7,473 nucleotides of DNA from Solirubrobacteraceae bacterium (GTDB taxonomy: Bacteria; Actinomycetota; Thermoleophilia; Solirubrobacterales; Solirubrobacteraceae): positions 1-7,473 of the forward strand of contig JAICJK010000106.1 in NCBI GenBank assembly GCA_025928415.1, written 5' to 3'. Below the pieces are notes generated by a model. The model was given only the letters and a program-made list of their open reading frames with translations. It made no database searches and was not told the origin of the DNA. Positions 1 through 4,870 of the stretch are shown piece by piece. Each line of letters starts with the position of its first letter. Positions within the stretch are counted from its first letter, which is position 1. A program made the position numbers and the translations under genes.

Positions 1-176
1 CGTGCGCGATCCTCATGGTGGGCACGCGCTCGCCGGAGCACGCGACCCGGTACCTCCCCGACCCGGTGGCCGCGCGCCACGGCGCCGCGGTCGCCGTCGC
101 CACGGACTCGCCGAAGGAGGCCTACGCGGGCCGCCCGCCGTTCACGCCGGCGCGCTCGCCCTGGCCGCTCGCGTAG
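1..176 (+). CDS. C-terminal fragment of an unrecognised protein (5' end outside window)
   Basis: An open frame enters from the left edge (first full codon at base 3) and ends at TAG 174-176, leaving 57 residues. Every sense codon in it ends in G or C, which is what real genes here look like and is hard to get by chance, so I take it as the true end of an upstream gene. The fragment begins CAILMVGTRSPEHATRYLPD and ends in a Pro/Ala-rich tail (PPFTPARSPWPLA). There is no transmembrane segment and no motif I can tie to a family, so I assign no function. The overlapping open frame at 2-385 has worse codon usage and runs into the opposite-strand gene. It converges on the MDR oxidoreductase with only 34 bp between the two stop codons. 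Confidence 0.6.
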   Translation, partial: CAILMVGTRSPEHATRYLPDPVAARHGAAVAVATDSPKEAYAGRPPFTPARSPWPLA

Positions 177-210
177 CCGGGCCGGGCCGCGCCGCGCCGC
201 GCCGCGCCGC
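177..210. repeat. Five-base tandem repeat filling a convergent intergenic spacer
   Basis: The whole spacer between the TAG of the left-edge gene and the stop of the MDR gene has a period of five bases: two CCGGG units, four CCGCG units and a final CCGC. It is a microsatellite-like tract likely to vary in copy number by slippage. It contains no clean long inverted repeat, so I do not call it a terminator, although the GGCC-rich start could fold weakly. Confidence 0.8.
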
Positions 211-1155
211 TCAGGCGATCTCGAGGACCAGCTTGCCGCGGACGTGGCCGCCCTCGAGCAGCTCGTGCGCGTCGGCGGCGCGGGCGAGCGGGAAGGTCTC
301 GGCGATCTCGACGCGCAGGCGCCGCTCGTCGAACAGGCGCGCGAGCTCGTCGAGCTCCGTGGCGCTCGGCCGCACGAAGATGTAGCGGCCCTCCACGCCG
401 GGCTGGTCGCCCTCCGGGCGCGGCTGGGCGATCGACGTGACGCGCCCGCCGGGGCGCACGGCGGCCCGCGCGTCGGCGAGCGCGTCGCCCCCGAGCACGT
501 CGAAGTAGGCGTCGATGCCGTCCGCGAACAGCTCATGCACGGCCTCGCCGACGCTGCCCGCGGTGTAGTCGACGACGTGGTCGGCGCCCAGGCCGGTGAC
601 GAACGCGTGGTTGCGCGCCGAGGCGGTGCCGATCACCTCGGCGCCGAGATCGGCCGCGAGCTGCACCGCGAGGTGCCCCACGCCGCCGGCCGCGGCGCTG
701 ACGAGCACGCGCTGGTGGCGCTCCAGGCGCAGGCCCTCGTGGATGACCTGGTAGGCGGTCAGCCCCGCGAGCGGCAGCGCCGCCGCCTCGACCCACGACG
801 CGGTGCGCGGCTTGCGGGCGACCACGCCGGCGGCCACGGCGACCTTCTCGGCGTAGGTGCCCTCGGCGACCTCGCTCTTGCGGCAGTAGGCGTAGACCTC
901 GTCGCCGGGCTCCAGATCGACCACGGCGGGGCCGACGGCCTCCACCACGCCGGCGGCGTCCCAGCCGGGGATGACGGGAAAGCGGTGCGGGAAGCGGTCG
1001 TCGAGCCTGCCCTCGCGCAGCTTGGCGTCGACGGGGTTGACGCCCGCCGCGCGGACCGCGATCAGGACGCCGTCCGGGCCGAGCTTCGGGTCCGGGGCGT
1101 CGACGAGCTGCAGCCGGTCGCGGCCGCCGAAGCCCTCGATGGCGATGGCGCGCAT
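211..1155 (-). CDS. Zinc-independent MDR oxidoreductase, quinone oxidoreductase-like (NADPH:quinone reductase family)
   Basis: A predicted cytosolic NAD(P)H-dependent reductase of the medium-chain dehydrogenase/reductase superfamily, about 314 residues, the usual length for quinone-oxidoreductase-type members. The GroES-like N-terminal domain carries GVNPVDAKLREG (residues 38-49) and PGWDAAGVVEAVG (63-75). The Rossmann domain has the dinucleotide-binding glycine motif AAAGGVGHLAVQLA (154-167) and the downstream GADHVVDY (190-197). The cysteine and histidine zinc ligands of alcohol dehydrogenases are absent. I start at ATG 1155 because MRAIAIEGFGG is the typical family start. A GTG at 1173 would add MCHAAG, and neither start has a clear Shine-Dalgarno. 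The gene is divergent from the lipoprotein with an 85-bp shared upstream region. The substrate cannot be read from sequence: quinone, enone or aldehyde reduction are all possible. Confidence 0.88.
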   Translation of the reverse strand: MRAIAIEGFGGRDRLQLVDAPDPKLGPDGVLIAVRAAGVNPVDAKLREGRLDDRFPHRFPVIPGWDAAGVVEAVGPAVVDLEPGDEVYAYCRKSEVAEGTYAEKVAVAAGVVARKPRTASWVEAAALPLAGLTAYQVIHEGLRLERHQRVLVSAAAGGVGHLAVQLAADLGAEVIGTASARNHAFVTGLGADHVVDYTAGSVGEAVHELFADGIDAYFDVLGGDALADARAAVRPGGRVTSIAQPRPEGDQPGVEGRYIFVRPSATELDELARLFDERRLRVEIAETFPLARAADAHELLEGGHVRGKLVLEIA

Positions 1156-1179
1156 GCCCGCAGCGTGGCACACGGCGCC

Positions 1180-1199
1180 GGGCGGTTAGCATCCCGCCC
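1180..1199. promoter_or_regulatory. Inverted repeat in the divergent promoter region, candidate operator
   Basis: Perfect 6-bp arms GGGCGG (1180-1185) and CCGCCC (1194-1199) flank the 8-base spacer TTAGCATC. The spacer includes a TAGCAT hexamer that could be the -10 of the rightward lipoprotein gene. A symmetric site placed over a -10 between two divergent genes is where a dimeric repressor would act. In such GC-rich DNA, short GC arms also arise by chance, and no regulator gene is adjacent. Confidence 0.3.
1187..1192 (+). promoter_or_regulatory. Candidate -10 element (TAGCAT) for the lipoprotein gene
   Basis: TAGCAT fits the TAnnnT form of actinobacterial -10 boxes and is one of very few AT-containing hexamers in the divergent region. 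Transcription would begin near 1199 and give a leader of about 42 bases before ATG 1241. No good -35 is visible 16-18 bases upstream. Confidence 0.35.
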
Positions 1200-1225
1200 A
1201 CGGCGGTCGAGGCCCACCGGGCAGC

Positions 1226-1232
1226 GGGGAGG
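1226..1232 (+). promoter_or_regulatory. Shine-Dalgarno GGGGAGG for the lipoprotein gene
   Basis: GGGGAGG lies 8 bases before ATG 1241. It matches the anti-Shine-Dalgarno well and fixes that start, which also places a proper signal peptide at the N-terminus. Confidence 0.7.
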
Positions 1233-1240
1233 TCGGGGCG

Positions 1241-2026
1241 ATGACATCACTGGCGAGCGGTCGCCGGGCGGGGTTTGCGGTGGTGCTGGGCGCGCTGGCG
1301 CTCGCGGCCTGCGGCGGGCCCTGGGCCGCCGCGGCGGACGAGTCCTCCAAGCCGGCCAAGCAGATCCTCGCCGACGCGGCCGCCGACCTGGCCAAGGTCC
1401 GCAGCTTCCACGTGGCCGGCACGCAGACCGACGCGGACGGCCACGCCCGGCTCACCGGCGACGTGTCCGCGTCGGGGGACTCGCGCCTGAAGGAGGTGCT
1501 CGGCAAGCAGGTCATCGAGGTCCGCGTGGTCGGCACCCGTGCCTACCTGCGGGCCAACCGCGCCTACTGGTCCTCCGAGTCCGTCGGCGCGCTGGCGGGC
1601 AAGCTCGCCGGCCACTGGATCGTCGTCCCCGGCGGCGACAAGAGCGTCAAGGCGCTGAGCAACTCGCTCACCCCCAAGCGCCTCGCCTACTGCGCGCGGC
1701 ACTCGGCGGGCACGGTCACCAAGGCGGGGACCACGTTGCTCGGCGGTCGCCGCGTGATCGTGCTGAAGGGCGAGGGCGACCGGCCGGGGACGAACCCGGG
1801 CCGCCTGTACGTCGCGGCGAGCGGGCCGACGCTGCCGTTGCGGATCGTGCAGACCGGCCCGGCGAAGCCCGGCGGCAAGGACACGCGCTGCACGGACTCG
1901 ACGGACACGACCACGGCCTCCGACGCGCGGCTGAGCGCCTTCGGCAAGCCCGTGCACGTGACGGCGCCGCCGCACCCGATCGACCTGGGCGACCTGCAGG
2001 GCTCGCCCGGGCCGACCGCGAGCTGA
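1241..2026 (+). CDS. Secreted lipoprotein, LppX/LprAFG/LolA-fold-like
   Basis: The 261-residue product begins with a lipoprotein signal peptide: basic GRR (7-9), hydrophobic stretch 12-22, and lipobox L21-A22-A23-C24. It should be exported, cleaved before Cys24 and lipidated on the outer face of the membrane. After a short Ala/Ser linker comes KPAKQILADAAADLAKVRSF (residues 37-56), a helix followed by a strand-rich domain, as in the LppX/LprG group of half-barrel lipoproteins. Known members carry lipids or glycolipids; whether this one does is inference. Cys151 and Cys217 could form a disulfide outside the cell. The C-terminal 40 residues are Pro/Thr-rich and probably flexible. The start is supported by the GGGGAGG at 1226-1232. 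It lies 39 bp upstream of murB on the same strand, so both genes serve the cell envelope, though murB seems to have its own promoter. The fold assignment is by pattern only. Confidence 0.8.
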   Translation: MTSLASGRRAGFAVVLGALALAACGGPWAAAADESSKPAKQILADAAADLAKVRSFHVAGTQTDADGHARLTGDVSASGDSRLKEVLGKQVIEVRVVGTRAYLRANRAYWSSESVGALAGKLAGHWIVVPGGDKSVKALSNSLTPKRLAYCARHSAGTVTKAGTTLLGGRRVIVLKGEGDRPGTNPGRLYVAASGPTLPLRIVQTGPAKPGGKDTRCTDSTDTTTASDARLSAFGKPVHVTAPPHPIDLGDLQGSPGPTAS

Positions 2027-2050
2027 GCCCCGGCCGCAGCCCGGGCTCTT
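2025..2050 (+). terminator. Possible intrinsic terminator after the lipoprotein gene
   Basis: The stem GAGCCC (2025-2030) pairs perfectly with GGGCTC (2043-2048), with possible extra GG/CC pairing inside past a one-base bulge, and is followed by only two Ts. It overlaps the stop codon and lies just before the murB promoter. It would separate the two transcripts, but without a real T-run termination may be partial. Confidence 0.35.
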
Positions 2051-2051
2051 C

Positions 2052-2057
2052 TACCCT
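2052..2057 (+). promoter_or_regulatory. Candidate -10 (TACCCT) giving a leaderless murB mRNA
   Basis: TACCCT fits TAnnnT and ends 8 bases before the GTG at 2066. RNA synthesis would therefore start at or within about two bases of the initiation codon. There is no Shine-Dalgarno before that GTG. Leaderless mRNAs are common in actinobacteria, and this spacing is their hallmark. No clear -35 is seen. Confidence 0.5.
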
Positions 2058-2065
2058 GCTGCGCG

Positions 2066-3145
2066 GTGAGCCCGGACCTGTCCGCCTACACGACGCTGCG
2101 CCTCGGCGGCCCCGCCGGGCGGCTCGTGGAGGCCATCACCGAGGAGGCGGTGATCGCCACGGTGCGCGAGTGCGACGCCGCCGGCGAGCCGCTGCTGATC
2201 CTGGCCGGCGGCTCGAACGTCGTCGTGGCCGACGCCGGGTTCCCCGGGACGGTGCTCCACCTGCGCACGCAGGGCGTCCGGCGCGCGGACGGCGGCGGCA
2301 AGGTCGTGCTGACCGTGCAGGCCGGGGAGGAGTGGGACGCGTTCGCCGCGCGCTGCGCCGGCGAGGGCCTGGCCGGCATCGAGTGCCTCAGCGGCATCCC
2401 GGGCTCCGTCGGCGCCACGCCGATCCAGAACGTCGGCGCCTACGGCCAGGACGTCGCCGAGACCGTGGCCGGCGTCCGCGCCTACGATCGCGCGGCCGGC
2501 GAGCTCGTCGACCTGGCGCCCGCGGACTGCGGCTTCGCCTACCGCTCCAGCGCGTTCAAGGCGCACCCGGAGCGCTGGGTCGTGCTCGAGGTCGCCTTCG
2601 CGCTGGACCGGTCGAAGGACTCCAGGCCGGTCCGCTACGTCGAGCTGGCTCGCGCGCTCGGGGTCCCCGTCGGCGGCTCCGCGCCGCTGGCCGAGGTCCG
2701 CGCCGCGGTGCTCGCGCTGCGGCGGGCCAAGGGCATGGTGCTCGACCCCACCGACCCGGACGCGACGAGCGCCGGCTCGTTCTTCACCAACCCGATCCTC
2801 GACGGCGACGCGTTCGCCGCGCTCGAGCGGCGCGTCGCCGCGCAGCTCGGGCCCGAGGCCCGCCTCCCGCGCTGGCCCGAGCCCGACGGGCGCATGAAGA
2901 CCTCGGCCGCCTGGCTCATCGAGCGCGCCGGCTTCGCCCGCGGCCACGGCGACCCGGTGACGGTGGCGATCTCGTCCAAGCACTCGCTCGCCCTGACCAA
3001 CCGCGGCGGCGGGACCACCGCGCAGCTCGTGGCGCTGGCCCACGAGATCGCCGGCGGCGTCCGCGAGCGCTTCGGCGTGGACCTCACGCCCGAGCCCGTC
3101 TTCGTCGGCCACGCGTGGGACGGCGCGCCGGCCCGCATCGGCTGA
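2066..3145 (+). CDS. murB: UDP-N-acetylmuramate dehydrogenase (MurB), peptidoglycan precursor synthesis
   Basis: MurB is the cytosolic FAD enzyme that uses NADPH to reduce UDP-GlcNAc-enolpyruvate to UDP-MurNAc, the second committed step of peptidoglycan synthesis. The 359-residue product shows the family landmarks in order: TTLRLGGPA (9-17), FAD-binding LILAGGSN (44-51), SGIPGSVGATPIQNVGAYGQ (109-128), YRSSAFK (159-165) with the catalytic Arg160, RRAKGMVLD (219-227), SAGSFFTNP (235-243) with the proton-donor Ser238, KTSAAWLIERAGF (278-290) and PEPVFVG with Glu343. The YRxS segment and the following YxEL loop (191-194) fit a type I MurB, and the length is slightly above the usual range. The GTG start gives SPDLSAYTTLRLGG, the normal N-terminus, and appears leaderless. 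No other mur or division genes are in view, so it is outside the classic dcw cluster here. Confidence 0.97.
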   Translation: MSPDLSAYTTLRLGGPAGRLVEAITEEAVIATVRECDAAGEPLLILAGGSNVVVADAGFPGTVLHLRTQGVRRADGGGKVVLTVQAGEEWDAFAARCAGEGLAGIECLSGIPGSVGATPIQNVGAYGQDVAETVAGVRAYDRAAGELVDLAPADCGFAYRSSAFKAHPERWVVLEVAFALDRSKDSRPVRYVELARALGVPVGGSAPLAEVRAAVLALRRAKGMVLDPTDPDATSAGSFFTNPILDGDAFAALERRVAAQLGPEARLPRWPEPDGRMKTSAAWLIERAGFARGHGDPVTVAISSKHSLALTNRGGGTTAQLVALAHEIAGGVRERFGVDLTPEPVFVGHAWDGAPARIG

Positions 3146-3219
3146 GCGCCGCCGCGCGACGGTCAGCCCGCTGCCGAAGGACAGTCCACCGGCATCGGGC
3201 GTGTTGCATGGTTCGCGTA

Positions 3220-3240
3220 CTGGCAGTTCGACGCTGCCGG
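3220..3240 (+). promoter_or_regulatory. Hairpin in the leader of the small arginine-rich gene
   Basis: CTGGCAG (3220-3226) pairs with CTGCCGG (3234-3240), seven pairs including one G-T, around the 7-base loop TTCGACG. It ends 15 bases before the Shine-Dalgarno at 3256. It could be a leftover terminator for murB, a leader structure, or chance. Nothing else in the 121-bp gap between murB and the small gene stands out; a TTGCAT at 3204-3209 might be a -35 but has no good -10 partner. Confidence 0.3.
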
Positions 3241-3255
3241 CACGCAGGTCTGGAT

Positions 3256-3263
3256 AGGAGGAG
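3256..3263 (+). promoter_or_regulatory. Strong Shine-Dalgarno AGGAGGAG
   Basis: AGGAGG (3256-3261) is a perfect anti-Shine-Dalgarno match placed 5 bases before ATG 3267. It is the strongest ribosome-binding site in the window and is the main evidence that the small downstream frame is translated. Confidence 0.8.
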
Positions 3264-3266
3264 ATC

Positions 3267-3476
3267 ATGCCGCTCCACGCCGACGACACACCCTCGAGTC
3301 CCACTGCCGCCGGATCCGCGACACCCGTCCCGCCCGAGCAGGCGCGGCAGGAGCTGGACGCCCGCACGCGCGGCGCTCGCTTCGACCGCTCCGCCCGCCG
3401 CGCCCAGGTCGAGATGGCGCGCGAGCTGATGCGGGCCGCCCGGCGCCGCCGGGCCGTTCGCGTGCCCCGCCCGTAG
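3267..3476 (+). CDS. Small arginine-rich hypothetical protein (69 aa)
   Basis: I do not recognise this protein. The frame starts at an ATG behind a perfect AGGAGG and ends at TAG 3474-3476. Residues 1-23 are Pro/Ser/Thr/Ala-rich and probably disordered (MPLHADDTPSSPTAAG). Residues 24-62 look like an amphipathic helix (PEQARQELDARTRGARFDRS and onward), ending in a basic patch with four consecutive arginines at 59-62. There are 15 arginines and no lysine or cysteine, no signal peptide and no membrane segment. Such a basic product could bind nucleic acid, ribosome or an acidic partner, but that is speculation. It stands 121 bp after murB with its own leader and ends before a strong hairpin, so it may be a separate transcript. 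Confidence 0.7.
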   Translation: MPLHADDTPSSPTAAGSATPVPPEQARQELDARTRGARFDRSARRAQVEMARELMRAARRRRAVRVPRP

Positions 3477-3493
3477 GGACCGAGCCCGGTCGG

Positions 3494-3521
3494 CCGCGCC
3501 GGCCCCTCGGGACCGGCGCGG
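3494..3521. terminator. GC hairpin between convergent genes, probable bidirectional terminator
   Basis: The 9-bp all-GC stem CCGCGCCGG (3494-3502) and CCGGCGCGG (3513-3521) surrounds a 10-base loop. It sits 17 bases after the TAG of the small gene and 12 bases past the stop of the converging acyl-CoA dehydrogenase gene. There is no T-run on either strand, which is usual for terminators in GC-rich actinobacteria. Location and stem strength are the evidence. Confidence 0.6.
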
Positions 3522-3533
3522 GCGCCGCAGTGC

Positions 3534-4805
3534 TCAGCGGATGTGCATCCCGCTGATCGCGCGCGAGATCACGAGGCGCTGGATCTCCGAGGTGCCCTCG
3601 AAGATCGTGTAGATCTTCGCGTCGCGGTGCCAGCGCTCCACGGGGTACTCGCGGGTGTAGCCGTTGCCGCCGAGGATCTGGATCGCCCGCTCGGTGGCCC
3701 AGACGGCCACCTCGCCGGCCTTGAGCTTGCTCATCGAGCCCTCCGCGTTCTCGAAGCGGTGGCCCGCCCGGCCCATCCAGGAGGCGCGCCACACCAGCAG
3801 CCGCGCCGCGTCGATCTCCATCTTCATGTCGGCCAGCGCGAAGGCGATCGCCTGGTTCTCGATGATCTTGCGGCCGAACTGCTCGCGCTCCTTGGCGTAG
3901 TCGAGCGCGTACTCATAGGCGGCCCGGGCGATCCCGATCGCCTGGGCGCCGACCGTCGGGCGGCTGGCCTCGAAGGTCTGCATCGCCGCCTGGGCCTTGC
4001 CGCGCTTGCCCTCGCGCACCCGCGCGAGGCGCTCGTCGAGCTTCTCCTTGCCGCCGAGGACGTTGCCGGCGGGGATGCGGCAGTCGTCGAGGAAGACGTC
4101 GGCGGTGTGCGAGGCGCGCAGGCCGTGCTTGGAGACCTTGGTGCCCTGCGAGATGCCCTTGGCCTCGCTCATCGGGACGACGAACGCGGCGTGGCCGCGC
4201 GACCCGAGCTCCGGGTCGACGGTCGCGATCACGACGTGCACGTCGGCGATGCCGCCGTTGGTCGCCCACGCCTTCTGGCCGTTGAGGACCCACTCGTTCG
4301 TGGCCTCGTCGAACTTCGCCCGCGTGCGCACGTTGGAGACGTCGGAGCCCGCGTTGGGCTCGCTGGCGCAGAAGGCGGCGACCTTCACGTCGTCCGGCGT
4401 GCCGAAGCAGCGCGGGATCCACTCGCCGATCTGCTCACCGGTGCCCTGGCCGAAGATCGCGGCGACGGCCAGCGAGGTGCCCATGATCGCCATGCCGATC
4501 CCGGCATCGCCCCAGAACAGCTCCTCGTTGACGATCGGGAGCAGCAGCCCCGACGGGTCGCCGAAGAACTGCGCCAGGCCCTCGAAGCCGTAGAGGCCGA
4601 TCTTCGCCGCCTCCTGGATGATCGGCCACGGCGTCGCCTCCTTCTCGTCCCACTCGTGGGCGGCAGGCCGCATGACGTCAGCGGCGAAGCCGTGCACCCA
4701 GTCGCGGATGTCCTTCTGGTCCTGGCTGAGCTCGAGGGTGAACAGCGGGCCTTCGGCCTCGCCGCCGGCCGCCGCGGCGGCGGCGTCTGCCGTGCTGGCT
4801 TCCAT
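3534..4805 (-). CDS. Acyl-CoA dehydrogenase (FadE-type flavoenzyme)
   Basis: A 423-residue FAD enzyme that forms the trans-2,3 double bond in an acyl-CoA, passing electrons to electron-transfer flavoprotein, the first oxidative step of fatty acid or related acyl-CoA degradation in the cytosol. The order is N-terminal helical domain (about 25-140), beta domain with signature CASEPNAGSDVSNVR (146-160) and NGQKAWATNG (175-184), then a C-terminal helical domain with AKEREQFGRKIIENQA (304-319), QILGGNGYTREYP (376-388) and IFEGTSEIQR (401-410). Glu403 occupies the catalytic base position of medium-chain dehydrogenases. Residues 1-20 are an Ala-rich extension, probably disordered. A charged segment at about 252-275 (GGKEKLDERLARVREGKRGK) lengthens the hinge between beta and C-terminal domains. 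The start is set by AAAGGA 9 bases upstream. Chain-length preference cannot be inferred. Confidence 0.95.
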   Translation of the reverse strand: MEASTADAAAAAAGGEAEGPLFTLELSQDQKDIRDWVHGFAADVMRPAAHEWDEKEATPWPIIQEAAKIGLYGFEGLAQFFGDPSGLLLPIVNEELFWGDAGIGMAIMGTSLAVAAIFGQGTGEQIGEWIPRCFGTPDDVKVAAFCASEPNAGSDVSNVRTRAKFDEATNEWVLNGQKAWATNGGIADVHVVIATVDPELGSRGHAAFVVPMSEAKGISQGTKVSKHGLRASHTADVFLDDCRIPAGNVLGGKEKLDERLARVREGKRGKAQAAMQTFEASRPTVGAQAIGIARAAYEYALDYAKEREQFGRKIIENQAIAFALADMKMEIDAARLLVWRASWMGRAGHRFENAEGSMSKLKAGEVAVWATERAIQILGGNGYTREYPVERWHRDAKIYTIFEGTSEIQRLVISRAISGMHIR

Positions 4806-4814
4806 GAAGAGGGG

Positions 4815-4820
4815 TCCTTT
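4815..4820 (-). promoter_or_regulatory. Shine-Dalgarno AAAGGA for the acyl-CoA dehydrogenase
   Basis: On the - strand AAAGGA lies 9 bases before the ATG at 4805. It supports this start despite the low-complexity Ala-rich N-terminus that follows. Confidence 0.6.
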
Positions 4821-4840
4821 CGGGACGGGGAGAACGTCCG

Positions 4841-4846
4841 ATCGTA
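4841..4846 (-). promoter_or_regulatory. Candidate -10 (TACGAT) for the acyl-CoA dehydrogenase
   Basis: Read on the - strand, TACGAT is a good TAnnnT -10, preceded after 18 bases by TGAACA, a 4/6 match to TTGACA. The predicted start point near 4834 gives a leader of about 28 bases containing the AAAGGA. It lies in the 65-bp gap after the DsbA-like gene, so the dehydrogenase could be transcribed on its own as well as by read-through. Confidence 0.4.
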
Positions 4847-4870
4847 GCGCCTACCGAACGATGGTGTTCA

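Noticed and set aside
1156..1173. Upstream GTG start for the MDR oxidoreductase, adding MCHAAG
   Set aside because: The added residues do not resemble the family N-terminus, and MRAIAIEGFGG begins exactly where homologues begin; neither start has a strong ribosome site, so this is a preference rather than proof.
3146..3266. Possible tRNA or other structured RNA in the gap after murB
   Set aside because: A GGTTCGCG and a 7-bp hairpin are present, but no cloverleaf arms, acceptor stem or anticodon loop can be assembled.
2051..3367. A 438-codon - strand open frame opposite murB
   Set aside because: It mirrors the third-position bias of murB, has low-complexity Ala/Gly/Arg composition and no recognisable motif, while the + strand encodes an unmistakable MurB.
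244..3429. A 1061-codon open frame on the + strand crossing four annotated genes
   Set aside because: It is antisense to the MDR gene and out of frame with the lipoprotein and MurB, is extremely rich in Arg/Gly/Ala without domains, and is explained by the lack of AT-rich stop codons in GC-rich DNA.
3543..4847. A 434-codon + strand open frame opposite the acyl-CoA dehydrogenase
   Set aside because: Composition is dominated by Arg/Leu/Ala/His with no family motif; the opposite strand encodes a complete acyl-CoA dehydrogenase with both signature regions.
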